Positions 27,595 through 36,946 of a stretch of 64,000 bases of DNA are shown in pieces. The DNA comes from JAMXLO01 sp963794185 (GTDB lineage Bacteria > Pseudomonadota > Alphaproteobacteria > Acetobacterales > Acetobacteraceae). Made by a program: the position numbers and the translations under genes. How positions within the stretch are numbered: the stretch's first letter is position 1; each line of letters opens with the position of its first letter. The DNA lies in assembly GCA_963794185.1 (NCBI GenBank), contig CAWCDM010000031.1, positions 1 to 64,000 on the forward strand, given 5' to 3'. The notes under the pieces are model-generated. The model had not been told where the DNA came from. It was given only the letters and a program-made list of their open reading frames with translations, and made no database searches.

Positions 27595-30500
27595 TTGCCA
27601 CCGAAATTGGCAGCAATCGACAATCCGATCCTGAACAGCCCGTACTCGGAACCCACGCGACACTGGGAACTCGATGAAACCGGCATCCCGGTCGGATCCT
27701 GGGCAGCAGGACGCCGGCGCAGTGAATACATTGTGCCGGTGCCGCCGCCTCGGCATCAGCACATCGCGCAAGGAACGCTGGAACTCGATGCGGAGTACGG
27801 CAGGCCGAAGTCCAACGACTACGTCAACGAATTGCGCTTCAAGGTCGGCGCTTGGCGCAATCTGCCGCCGGCGCAGCAGGAACGCTCGGTCACACCGGTA
27901 ACCGCGCAGCTCCTGCGCCACTGGCGCAATCCCGAGCGGGAACGGCGGCTGTTCTTCTGCCAGATCGAAGCGATGGAGACCGCGATCTGGCTGACGGAAG
28001 TGGCGCCACGCGCCGAACTCGATCGGCTGCGGACACTGAATGCCGACGCCAATCCCGAACTGTTCCGCATCGCTCTGAAACTCGCCACCGGCGCGGGCAA
28101 GACGACCGTGATGGCGATGCTGATCGCCTGGCAGACGCTGAACCATATGCGCTCCCGCGGTTCATCGCGCTTCACCGACGCCTTTCTGGTGATCTCGCCC
28201 GGCATCACCATCCGCGACCGATTGCGTGTGCTGATGCCGTCCGACCCGACCAACACCTATGCGCTGCACGATCTCGTGCCGCCGGATCAGCGCGATGCCG
28301 TGCAGCACGCCCGGGTGGTGATCACCAACTACCACGCCTTCCAGCGGCGCGAGACGCTGGAAGCGCCGAAGCTCGCCAAAGCGATCCTGGGCGGTCGCGC
28401 TGGACCCGTGCAGACGCTGGAAAGCGAAGGCCAGATGATCCAGCGCGTCTGCGGCGACCTTCTGGGACGCAAGCAGATCATCGTGCTGAACGACGAGTCG
28501 CACCATTGCTATCGCGAACGGCAATCTGCCCGCGCGGCCCGCGTCACCGCCGAAGAGCGCACCGAGGCAAAGCGCAACAACGAGGCTGCGCGGCTGTGGA
28601 TTTCCGGCATTGAGGCGTTGCAGCGCGTGGCGAAACGTCGGGTCGCAGTCTACGACCTGTCCGCCACGCCGTTCTTCCTGCGCGGGTCCGGTTATGATGA
28701 GGGCGAGTTGTTCCCCTGGGTGGTATCGGACTTCTCGCTGATTGATGCGATCGAATGCGGCATTGTGAAGGTGCCGCGTGTGCCGGTGCAGGATCTGCCC
28801 GGCGGTACCGAGCCGATCTATCGCCATGTGTACAAGTACGTGCGTGACAAGCTGCCCAAAGCCGGGCGCGGCAAACAGGCGGTACCGCTCAATCCCGACA
28901 AGTTGCCGCCGCAACTGGAAGGCGCGTTGCACGCGCTGTACGGACACTACGAGAAGGTGTTCGCGAAATGGCAGACGTATTGCAGCGGCACGCCACCGGT
29001 GTTCATCGTGGTCTGTAACAACACCGCAACATCGAAGCTGATCTTCGACCATATCTCTGGATACGAGCGCTCGGAAGGCGACGCGAAGGCCACCGTCCCC
29101 GGCCGACTCAGGTTGTTCTCTAATGTCGACGACAGCGGCGCGCCCGAACAGCGGCGCTTCCTGGATCGGCCCAATACCATCCTGATCGACAGCGAACAGT
29201 TGGAATCCGGCGAGGCTTTGTCGGACGAGTTCCGCCGGATCGCCGCCCCGCAGATCGATACGTTCAAGCGCGAACTGCGTCTGCGCGGGCAGCACGACCG
29301 GGCCGAGTCGATGACCGACGCCGACCTGCTGCGCGAAGTGATGAACACGGTCGGCCAACAAGGCCGGCTGGGCGAACAGGTGCGCTGTGTGGTGTCGGTC
29401 TCGATGCTGACCGAGGGATGGGATGCGCGCACCGTGACGCACGTACTCGGTGTGCGCGCGTTCGGCACGCAGTTGTTGTGCGAGCAGGTGGTCGGGCGAG
29501 CGCTGCGGCGCGTCGCCTACGACAGCTTCACGACCGACCTGTTCGACAGCGAGCCCCGGCTGACCGCGGAATACGCCGACATACTGGGGATCCCGTTCAC
29601 CTTCATCCCTACGAACAGCGTCGCGGACTATCAACCACCTCGGCCGCTGACCACGATCCGCGCCGTGCTCCCGGAACGCGAGGCACTGACCGTCGAGTTC
29701 CCGCGGGTGATCGGCTATCGCACGGTGGTGCCTCCCGAGCGGCTGCGCGCACGGTTCAGCGAGGAAAGCCGGCTCAGCATCGATCCGACTGCGGCCCCGC
29801 CGACCGCACGCAATGAAGCGATCGTCGGCGAAGGCGTGACGTTGTCGCTGGATGAACTGAAGCAGGCGCGCGACAGTTCGATCGCGTTCTACCTCGCGGG
29901 CCATGCGTTGCGGACCTGGTTCCGCGATGCCGAAGGCACTCTGAGGCCCTGGCTGTTCCCACAGCTTCTGACAATCACCCGCCGCTGGATGGCGGAATGC
30001 CTGAGCACGCCTGGAACCTATCCCGGCTATCTGCTGTGGCGCGGCTTGGCCGACCTGGCGGCTGAGCGCATCTATCGCGCCTGTGTGGAAGGCGCGGGCG
30101 GTGCTGGCGAACTGCGCCCGATCTTCGATCCGTACAACGACACCGGCAGCAGCCGGCACGTCCGGTTTCAAACCACCAAGACCAACCTCTATGCCACACG
30201 CGCGGACAAGTGCCAGATCGACCGCATCGTGATGGACTCGGACTGGGAGGCCGCCGGCGCCCAGGCCCTGGAGGAAATGTCGGAGGTCCTGCGCTATGTG
30301 CGGAACGAGAAGCTCGGCTATGAGGTGCCATATGTGGACGGGGCCGAGGAGCACCATTACCGGCCGGACTTCATCGCGGTGGTGGACGATGGGCGCGGCG
30401 CGGACGACCCTTTGCATCTCGTGCTGGAGGTGAAGGGGCAGCACAGGCAAGGCGATGATGCCAAGCACGGCACGATGCGGGCCTTGTGGGTGCCGGCAGT

Positions 30501-30597
30501 CAATGCGATCGGCCGGTTCGGACGGTGGGGATTCCTGCGGGTAGATGGGCCGTATGGCGTGGCCGAGGCGATCAGGCAGGCGATCGCGGCAGCATGA
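27595..30597 (+). CDS. Type III-like restriction enzyme (Res) subunit, BPTD_3080-like
   Basis: This 1000-residue translocating nuclease has a DEAD-like helicase with motif I LATGAGKTTVMAM (about residue 167), motif II NDESHH, motif III LSATPFFL and motif VI region QVVGRALRR. A C-terminal PD-(D/E)XK nuclease shows the Asp in HYRPDFIAVV and Glu-x-Lys in LVLEVKG. The frame opens at a TTG at 27595 and the exact start is uncertain. Its partner methylase begins at 31231, but a GxxExxY gene and a hairpin repeat lie between them. It is intact, unlike the methylase gene. Confidence 0.85.
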   Translation: MPPKLAAIDNPILNSPYSEPTRHWELDETGIPVGSWAAGRRRSEYIVPVPPPRHQHIAQGTLELDAEYGRPKSNDYVNELRFKVGAWRNLPPAQQERSVTPVTAQLLRHWRNPERERRLFFCQIEAMETAIWLTEVAPRAELDRLRTLNADANPELFRIALKLATGAGKTTVMAMLIAWQTLNHMRSRGSSRFTDAFLVISPGITIRDRLRVLMPSDPTNTYALHDLVPPDQRDAVQHARVVITNYHAFQRRETLEAPKLAKAILGGRAGPVQTLESEGQMIQRVCGDLLGRKQIIVLNDESHHCYRERQSARAARVTAEERTEAKRNNEAARLWISGIEALQRVAKRRVAVYDLSATPFFLRGSGYDEGELFPWVVSDFSLIDAIECGIVKVPRVPVQDLPGGTEPIYRHVYKYVRDKLPKAGRGKQAVPLNPDKLPPQLEGALHALYGHYEKVFAKWQTYCSGTPPVFIVVCNNTATSKLIFDHISGYERSEGDAKATVPGRLRLFSNVDDSGAPEQRRFLDRPNTILIDSEQLESGEALSDEFRRIAAPQIDTFKRELRLRGQHDRAESMTDADLLREVMNTVGQQGRLGEQVRCVVSVSMLTEGWDARTVTHVLGVRAFGTQLLCEQVVGRALRRVAYDSFTTDLFDSEPRLTAEYADILGIPFTFIPTNSVADYQPPRPLTTIRAVLPEREALTVEFPRVIGYRTVVPPERLRARFSEESRLSIDPTAAPPTARNEAIVGEGVTLSLDELKQARDSSIAFYLAGHALRTWFRDAEGTLRPWLFPQLLTITRRWMAECLSTPGTYPGYLLWRGLADLAAERIYRACVEGAGGAGELRPIFDPYNDTGSSRHVRFQTTKTNLYATRADKCQIDRIVMDSDWEAAGAQALEEMSEVLRYVRNEKLGYEVPYVDGAEEHHYRPDFIAVVDDGRGADDPLHLVLEVKGQHRQGDDAKHGTMRALWVPAVNAIGRFGRWGFLRVDGPYGVAEAIRQAIAAA

Positions 30598-30605
30598 GAT
30601 TTAGG

Positions 30606-30986
30606 TTACAGGATGCAGCGGCGGATGGCATCCTTCAGCGACACGGTGTTGAAGTTGAGCAGCAGGCCAATGCGGCAGGCGCTGAGACGCAGATAGGTCA
30701 GGAGCTGGGCCTCATGCAGCGGCAGTATGCGCTCGACCGATTTCAGTTCGAGGAGCACTTCGTCGTTCACGATGATATCGGCGCGGTAGCCGCAGTCGAG
30801 GAGCACGTCGTCGTAGGCGAGAGGAAGCTCGACCTGGCGTCGGTAGGGATGGGGTGCGCGGCCCAGTTCGTGGCAGAGATAGCGCTCGTAGACGCTTTCC
30901 AGCAGGCCGGGGCCGAGGCGGGTATGGACGCGCATCGCCAGGCCGATGATCTGGTGGGTGAGGCTGGGATCGGGTGCGGCATTCAT
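30606..30986 (-). CDS. GxxExxY protein (PD-(D/E)XK_3 family)
   Basis: This 126-residue protein shows the family name motif in LGPGLLESVYERYL (Gly-x-x-Glu-x-x-Tyr, about residues 27-33), a nuclease-like Asp...Glu-x-Lys in ADIIVNDEVLLELKSVE, and the usual end GLLLNFN. The family is classed with the PD-(D/E)XK nuclease fold, but its function is unknown. It lies between res (stop nine bases away, convergent) and mod, and starts 67 bases from a 138-bp hairpin repeat. It is not a normal restriction-modification gene and looks like part of an inserted unit. The ATG at 30986 is unambiguous. Confidence 0.85.
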   Translation of the reverse strand: MNAAPDPSLTHQIIGLAMRVHTRLGPGLLESVYERYLCHELGRAPHPYRRQVELPLAYDDVLLDCGYRADIIVNDEVLLELKSVERILPLHEAQLLTYLRLSACRIGLLLNFNTVSLKDAIRRCIL

Positions 30987-31052
30987 GCCTCTGGAGGGTT
31001 GCAGACGCCGGTTTATCCGGGGTTAAGGGCGGGGTCCGGGATGATCGCGGGA

Positions 31053-31190
31053 AATCAAGCGGACACAGAGTTGCACAGAGTTCACACAGAGTTTCACCGA
31101 GACGAGTTTATGGGCGCTTCGCGCGAAGCGCAAAAACTACTCTCCGTGGGACTCTGTGCGCACTCTGTGTAACTCTGTGTCTGCTTGATT
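31053..31190. repeat. Hairpin repeat: CACAGAGTT arrays around a GCGCTTCGCGCGAAGCGC palindrome
   Basis: Two arms (31053-31113 and 31132-31190) are near-perfect inverted copies, each starting AATCAAGC then three phased units of CACAGAG. They flank an 18-bp perfect palindrome at 31114-31131. The sequence right of it (CTTCCTTCC then CGCC and GCAC) is shared with the second copy at 60515-60690. The whole could fold into one long hairpin. It sits between the divergent GxxExxY and mod genes. Confidence 0.85.
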
Positions 31191-31230
31191 GCTTCCTTCC
31201 CGCCCGCACCACGCTGGCGGAGTAGCCTCG

Positions 31231-34107
31231 ATGACCCGTCGTCCCCGCACCCAATCGCCTCCGGCCGCGTCGAAGATCGAAGACCTGCGCCACCCCGCCG
31301 ACGTGACCCGCCGCAACATCCCCACGGCGGAGACCGAGGCGCTGATGGCCGAGGACGAGGCCGCGCCGAAGCCGATGCTGTATCCGCGCAACCCCGACCT
31401 CGATCCGCAGCTTGTCTGGCGCGGCAAGGATGCGCTGGATGCGGTGCCGCTGCGCGTGCCGACTGTGCCGATCTACATCCAGGAGAAGGTGCTGCCGGCG
31501 GCGCTGATCCGCGATCTGCGGCGCGTGTCGAAGGGCTGCGAGCCGCAGGCCGATCTGTTCGGCAGCTTCGACCGGATCGAGCGACCCGAGATGCGCATGG
31601 AGTTCTACCAGCACGCGGAGAACTGGTCGAACCGGATGATCCTGGGGGATTCGCTGCTGGTGATGAACTCGCTGGCGGAGAAGGAGGGGCTGCGCGGGCA
31701 GGTGCAGTGCATCTACTTCGATCCGCCCTACGGGATTCGCTTCGCCAGCAACTGGCAGCCGAGCACGCGGACGCGCGAGGTGAAGGAGGGACGGGTCGAG
31801 GGCGTGAGCCTGGAACCCGAGGTGGTGGCGGCGTTCCGCGACACGTGGAAGGACGGGATTCACTCGTATCTGTCGTATCTGCGCGATCGACTGGTGGTGG
31901 CGCGGGAGTTGCTGACGGAGAGCGGCAGCGTGTTCGTGCAGATCGGGGATGAGAACGTGCATCGCGTGCGGGCGGTGATGGATGAAATGTTCGGGGACAG
32001 CAATTCCATTCGCACAGATCACGATAGAGAAGAACAAGCAGCCAGACATCAGGACTTTCTGCCGCCCGTCGCTGACTACCTAATATGGTATTCAAAATCG
32101 AAAGATCACCTGAAGTATCAAGCCTCTTTCATACCCAAGGATGATCATTGGCCGGGATTAACTCAATATAGCCGTATTGAAGCCCAGATCGCAAGCGTCG
32201 TACATTGAGTCCACTGACATTATTGGCGCGACGGGACTCCCACGGCAGGCGATATCGACAGGACAATCTAACAAGTCAGAGTCAGGGCCGAGATAAAGGC
32301 GAAGGCGCTGCGTCATGGTTTCCGGTGCATACGGCTGGCAAAATCTTCACGCCGAGCTTGCAAAACAGGTGGAAAACTAATGAGGCCGGCATGGACCGCT
32401 TATTGAAAGCGTCACGTACCGAGCCTCGCGGCACGAGTCTAAGCTACGTTCGATTCTTTGACGACTTTCCCTATTTACGAGATTGACAACATTTGGCTCG
32501 ATGCAAGGTTCTCTAGCCGCAGCGAGGAAAAATCCTATATAGTTCAGACTTAATCGTATGGTTGAACGCTGCTTCCTGATGGCTACCGATCCCGGTGATC
32601 TCGTGCATTGATCCTACGTGCGGCTCGGGCACCGCGGCGTACGTTGCGGAGCAATGGGGGCGACGCTGGATTACAATTGACACGTCTCGCGTTGCGCTTG
32701 CACATCGCGCGCACCCGCCTGACTGCCGCCCGCCACCCAGCTGACGTCCTACGCGACAGCGAGGAAGGCGCTCACAAGGAAGCTGATTTGACCGGCCATA
32801 CACCTCCCGAAGGCCCATTCACTCATGACATCCGCCAGGGGTTCGTTCTGGAACGCGTGCCTCACGTCACACTGAAATCGATCGTCAACAACACCGAGAT
32901 CGACGTCATACACGCCAAGTGGCAGCCCATCCTCGATGATGCGCGCGCCGTGCTGAATGCCGCGGCGGGAACCAACTACGAGGAGTGGCAGGTACCGCGG
33001 GAGACCCCTCCCCTCAACCCCCTCCCGCAAGGGGAGGGGGAGAAAAGCCATGCGACCATCGCTCTGCTGGCGACGTTCTGGCATGCGCGCCGCGAACGCC
33101 AGAAGGAAATCGACGCCTCTATCGTCCGCCACGCCGACACCGAGTACCTGCACGACCGCCCCTACACCAAGCGCAACACCGTCCGCGTCACCGGCCCATT
33201 CACCGTCGAATCCCTCTCCCCCCACCGCGTCCTCCCCGTCGGCGAAGACGACGCAGCGCTGCTCGCCGCCATCGAGGACGAAACCGGCGAACCCACCCCG
33301 CCGCGCCACAAGCTGCGCATCCCCGAAGAACAGACCGACTTCGCCACCGTCGTCCTGGAGAACCTCCGCGCGGCCGGCGTGCAGAACACCCGCAAGAACG
33401 AGCGCCTCACGTTCGTCACGCTGAAACCCTGGCCCGGCAGCGCGCTGATCTCCGCCGAGTGCGAATACGAGGAAAACGGCCAGCGCAAACGCGCCGCCAT
33501 CGTCATTGGCCCGGAATACGGCACCGTCGGCGCCGACCTCGTGCGCGATGCGGCCCGCGAGGCGCGCGACCTGTTCGACACGCTGGTGATCTGCGGCTTC
33601 GCCTTCGACCCGCATGTCGGCGAGGGCACGATGGCGCTCGGCCGCCTGACGGTGCTGAAGGCGCGCATGAACCAGGAACTGCACACCGCCGCCAGTTACA
33701 AGGCCGGCGGCGGCAACCTGTTCGTAGTGTTCGGCGAGCCGGACATCGCGCTGCACGCCGACCCGGACGGCACATATCGCGTGGAGATCCGCGGCGTCGA
33801 TATCTTCGATCCCACCAGCGGCGAGGTGCGCTCGTCAGGCGATGTGAAGCAGGACATCGCCTGCTGGTTCATCGACACCGACTACGACGGCGACAGCTTC
33901 TTCGTCCGCCACGCCTATTTCCTCGGCGGCAAGGACCCGTTCGAGCGGCTGAAGACCGCGTTGCGCGCGGAGATCGACGAGGACGCCTGGGCCACGCTCT
34001 ACCGCACCGAAAGCCGCCCGTTCCCCAAGCCGCAGTCGGGGCGGATCGCGGTGAAGGTGATCAACCACCATGGCGACGAGGCGATGCGGGTGTTCGTGGC
34101 GCGGTAG
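31231..34107 (+). pseudogene. Type III-like DNA methyltransferase (Mod), multiply frameshifted
   Basis: The 5' part carries the catalytic motif YFDPPYGI (about residue 165) and the AdoMet motif follows later (DPTCGSGT near 32610), the order of beta-class adenine methyltransferases such as type III Mod. Between about 32000 and 32760 the family sequence (VADYLIWYSKSKDHLKY, KTNEAGMDRLL, GRRWITIDTSRVALAL) is spread over three frames with several stops; one lesion is an extra A near 32608. From 32760 the frame is open again to 34107. A GC-rich palindrome (33004-33042) is inserted in frame. The middle segment is AT-richer than the rest. Confidence 0.8.
33004..33042. repeat. GC-rich palindromic repeat read in frame within mod
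   Basis: The CCCCTCCC...CTCCCGCAAGGGGAGGGGG sequence is one unit of a dispersed palindrome family in this window (39401, 39463, 41972, 42070, 53708, 53807). Here a single unit is translated as Pro-Leu-Asn-Pro-Leu-Pro-Gln-Gly-Glu-Gly-Glu and does not break the frame. Confidence 0.7.
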
Positions 34108-34112
34108 CGAGG

Positions 34113-34478
34113 TTACTCGCCCGACGCGACCAAATCCTCGATCCGCACCGCAAGCCGCCTGGCGAGCTTCGCATACACGGCAATATCCGCCGATGCCCGC
34201 CGGCCGCTTTCAAGCTGCGCCAGATAGGGCTGCGATATCCCCGCTGCCGCGGCCAGCGCGGCCTGCGTCAGCCCGCGGCGCTTGCGCCAGTAGGCGAGCG
34301 GCGTCGCGGCTGCCAGATACTCATCGAGTTCCGCATCGGTGAGCCCCGGATCGTCGCCGCGCACATGCGCCGCCATTGCCAGCGCGTGGTCGCGTGTATC
34401 GATCAGGTCCTCGTACTCCTCGCGGCTCAGGACGATCAGTTCCTCGCCCTTCGGCGTGGTCAAGGTGCGGCTGTGCAT
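34113..34478 (-). CDS. XRE-family antitoxin/regulator
   Basis: This 121-residue protein has an N-terminal segment typical of antitoxins (ELIVLSREEYEDLIDTRD) and a C-terminal Cro/C1 helix-turn-helix (RRGLTQAALAAAAGISQPYL, about residues 67-86). It follows the toxin gene by 12 bases on the same strand, giving the toxin-first order of HigBA-like pairs. It would neutralise the toxin and repress the operon. It is convergent with mod, whose stop is six bases away. Confidence 0.85.
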   Translation of the reverse strand: MHSRTLTTPKGEELIVLSREEYEDLIDTRDHALAMAAHVRGDDPGLTDAELDEYLAAATPLAYWRKRRGLTQAALAAAAGISQPYLAQLESGRRASADIAVYAKLARRLAVRIEDLVASGE

Positions 34479-34490
34479 GGTGCCTTCTCA

Positions 34491-34739
34491 TCACTCATAG
34501 ACCGAACCGCGGGGAGCGATGCGCGTCACCACGACTTCGGCCTCAGTTTCCTCAAAGATGATCCGATAGTCGCCGACGCGCAGGCGCCTGGCAGCAGAAC
34601 CGACAAGTTGCGTCACGTTGTTGGCGTGCGCTGCCGGATCGGCGGCATACTCCGTGATCGCCTTGCGCAGCCGGGTGGCGACGTTGCTGTGCCGCCGGAG
34701 GGCTGCCTGGGCGTCGCGCAGGTAGCGGACCGTCTTCAT
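34491..34739 (-). CDS. RelE/ParE-superfamily toxin
   Basis: This 82-residue small toxin begins MKTVRYLRDAQAALRRH and has the characteristic strand LRVGDYRIIFEE followed by VVVTRIAPRGSVYE. RelE-type members cleave mRNA at the ribosome and ParE-type members attack gyrase; the sequence does not settle which. It is the first gene of a pair with the XRE antitoxin, next to a restriction-modification locus, a common defence-island neighbour. Confidence 0.85.
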   Translation of the reverse strand: MKTVRYLRDAQAALRRHSNVATRLRKAITEYAADPAAHANNVTQLVGSAARRLRVGDYRIIFEETEAEVVVTRIAPRGSVYE

Positions 34740-35004
34740 GGCTCGATATAGCTAATTCTCCTCCAATAGCAATAGCCAATAGCAATTTCCATGGTCGGAT
34801 GTACGGGGATCGTCCATAGCGCTCGGTCAACTCATCATGGCGACGAGGTGATGGGGGTGTAAGCGATCAGGTAGGGTTGCGGGTGGGCCTGCACGCTCAC
34901 CATCAACCAGCCCCGCCAGTTCCTGCAGCCCGACCAGCCAGTGCATCGGCCCTGCGTCATGCCATAATGCCGCACCATCGCAACGCCGGAGAGAGACGCA
35001 ATCC
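34740..35004. other. Intergenic region between divergent toxin-antitoxin and ene-reductase genes
   Basis: No gene is seen. The promoters of both transcription units must be here. An AT-rich stretch with a direct repeat AATAGCAAT (34764-34784) lies just upstream of the toxin gene and may be part of its promoter or operator. Confidence 0.35.
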
Positions 35005-36210
35005 ATGACATCGCCCAACACGGGCCAGCCGCTGCTGTTCACGCCGATCACGCTGCGTGGCGTCACCGCGCGCAACCGCATCGTGGTCTCGCCGATGTGC
35101 CAGTACGTCTCGGTGGACGGCGGCCCCACCGACTGGCAGTTCGTGCATTTCGGCCGTTACGCGATGGGTGGCGCGGGCATCGTGTTCGGCGAGGAAACCG
35201 CGGTCGAGGCGCGTGGCCGCAAGACCTACCACTGCGCGGGCATCTGGAACGATCATCAGGCGAAGGCCTACCGCCGCATCACCGACTTCATCAAGGAGAT
35301 GGGCGCGGTGCCGGCGATCCAGCTTGGCCACTGCGGCCGCAACGCGGGCTCGCACGGCGCGATGGAGGACTGGCGCGCGCTCGACGAACGCGACGCGCGT
35401 GCGGGGATGCCGCCGTGGCGCGGCCTGGCGCCGAGCCCGCTGCCGGCTCGGCGCGGCTTTCCGGTGCCGATCGAGATGGACCACGACGACATCCGCGCGG
35501 TGCTCGCGGCATTCCGCGACGCGGCGCACCGTGCCTCCGACGCCGGCTACGACATCTGTGAAATCCACGGCGCGCACGGCTATCTGATCCACCAGTTCCT
35601 CTCGCCGGTGTCCAACCGCCGCACCGATGCCTATGGCGGCACCCGCGAGGCGCGCATGCGCTTTGCGCTCGAGGTGGCAGAAACCGTCCGCGCTGCCTGG
35701 CCGCGGGACAGGCCGCTGTTCTTCCGGGTCTCCGCGGTGGATGGCAAGGGCGGCCTTTGGGGGCTCGACGACACCGTGGCCCTGGCGCGCGAACTGCGGC
35801 AGCGCGGGATCGACGTGGTGGACTGTTCGTCCGGCGGCATCAGCGGCGATTCCGAGATGGCGCTGGTGCCGCGCGTGCCAGGGTATCAGGTGCCCTACGC
35901 CAGCCGCGTGCGGCGCGAGGCCGGCGTAATGACCATGGCGGTCGGCCTGATCACCGAGCCGCTCCAGGCGGAGACGGTGCTGGCCGAGGGCCACGCCGAT
36001 CTGGTCGCGATGGCGCGTGAGCTGATGATCCATGCCGACTGGCCGCTGCGGGCGGCGAAGGCGCTGAACGGCGGCGAATACGACCTGATGGCGCCGTCCA
36101 TCGCGCACCGGCTGCGGCGGCGCGGCGAGCAGGCGGTGGCGTATCCGCCGGGGTGTGCGGTGGAAATCCCGATCATGGCCGACCGGCGGGAACCCTATCG
36201 CTGGCGGTAA
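35005..36210 (+). CDS. Old yellow enzyme family NADH:flavin oxidoreductase (YqjM-like)
   Basis: This 401-residue FMN ene-reductase reduces C=C bonds conjugated to carbonyls. The YqjM-type Cys is present in VVSPMCQYVS, the active-site pair in QLGHCGRNAGSH, and the barrel signature in IHGAHGYLIHQFLSPVSNRR, with the phosphate-binding end AMARELMIHADWPLRAAK. The usual HAGR is HCGR here. The start is the ATG at 35005 with GGAGAGA upstream. It is likely monocistronic, since a palindromic repeat follows it. Confidence 0.92.
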   Translation: MTSPNTGQPLLFTPITLRGVTARNRIVVSPMCQYVSVDGGPTDWQFVHFGRYAMGGAGIVFGEETAVEARGRKTYHCAGIWNDHQAKAYRRITDFIKEMGAVPAIQLGHCGRNAGSHGAMEDWRALDERDARAGMPPWRGLAPSPLPARRGFPVPIEMDHDDIRAVLAAFRDAAHRASDAGYDICEIHGAHGYLIHQFLSPVSNRRTDAYGGTREARMRFALEVAETVRAAWPRDRPLFFRVSAVDGKGGLWGLDDTVALARELRQRGIDVVDCSSGGISGDSEMALVPRVPGYQVPYASRVRREAGVMTMAVGLITEPLQAETVLAEGHADLVAMARELMIHADWPLRAAKALNGGEYDLMAPSIAHRLRRRGEQAVAYPPGCAVEIPIMADRREPYRWR

Positions 36211-36247
36211 CGCCCGGTACGTTCATGGCCGTCATTCCCGCATGGTC

Positions 36248-36325
36248 GTCATTCCCGCGAAAGCGGAAACCAGGGGCAGCAACTCCGCTGCTGTTCGCCT
36301 GGGTTCCCACTTTCGCGGGAATGAC
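36248..36325. repeat. Inverted pair of ATTCCCGCGAAAGCGG-type palindromic repeats
   Basis: GTCATTCCCGCGAAAGCGG (from 36248) and its inverted partner ending at 36325 face each other across about 25 bases. A partial copy precedes them at 36231. This is a widespread intergenic repeat type in proteobacteria. It lies between the ene-reductase and the molybdenum hydroxylase genes and may act as a transcript-end hairpin. Confidence 0.75.
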
Positions 36326-36474
36326 AACGTTGCTGCAATCGCGACCGGCCTGGGCGAAATCCCGGGTGGAATATTGCCTGCCCCATCGCGTCATGCTGAT
36401 CTGGATGCCGATGCCAGCCAGGACAAATCCTGGTCGCGGTTGCGCAATGCGAAACCAAAGGGGCAAGTGCCAGC

Positions 36475-36936
36475 ATGATCAAGCTCAACATCAATGGCCA
36501 GGCTCACGACGTGGACGCCGATCCCGACACGCCGCTGCTCTGGGTAATCCGAGAATGGGTCGGCATGACCGGCACCAAATACGGCTGCGGTATCGCCCAA
36601 TGCGGCGCCTGCACCGTGCATCTCGACGGTGTTGCCACCCGGTCGTGCTCAATACCGGCGGGCTCGGTCGGCGATGCAAAGATCACCACCATCGAGGGCC
36701 TATCGCCCGACGGCCTCGGCCATCCCGTGCAGGCCGCCTGGCTGCAGCACGACGTGCCGCAGTGCGGGTACTGCCAGTCCGGCCAGATCATGGCCGCGGC
36801 CGCCCTGCTGAAGGCCACCCCAAAGCCCACCGACGCCGATATCGACGCCGCGATGACCAACATCTGTCGCTGCGGCACCTATCAGCGGATCCGCGAGGCG
36901 ATCCACACCGCCGCCTCGATAACTGGCAAGGCATAG
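36475..36936 (+). CDS. 2Fe-2S subunit of an IorA-type molybdenum hydroxylase
   Basis: This 153-residue protein has two iron-sulfur sites: the plant-type cluster motif CGIAQCGACTVHLDG (about residues 40-54) with a further Cys in RSCSIP, and the C-terminal four-helix cluster (CGYCQSGQIM and CRCGTY). This is the small electron-transfer subunit of isoquinoline 1-oxidoreductase-like enzymes. It is ten bases upstream of the large subunit. The ATG at 36475 is clear. Confidence 0.92.
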   Translation: MIKLNINGQAHDVDADPDTPLLWVIREWVGMTGTKYGCGIAQCGACTVHLDGVATRSCSIPAGSVGDAKITTIEGLSPDGLGHPVQAAWLQHDVPQCGYCQSGQIMAAAALLKATPKPTDADIDAAMTNICRCGTYQRIREAIHTAASITGKA

Positions 36937-36946
36937 GAGCAGCGCC

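Noticed and set aside
28162..30468. Long open frame (768 codons) on the minus strand opposite the res gene
   Set aside because: It is an antisense shadow of a high-GC gene with clear helicase motifs on the plus strand; the antisense protein has no recognisable family and shows shadow-type composition rich in Arg, His and Gln.
30610..31172. Protein on the plus strand antisense to the GxxExxY gene
   Set aside because: It runs through the hairpin repeat and mirrors the GxxExxY gene; only the minus-strand product shows conserved motifs.
31053..31190. CRISPR-like array from the repeated CACAGAG units
   Set aside because: The units are 7-12 bases with no spacers of constant size and are arranged as an inverted repeat around a palindrome; no cas genes are near.
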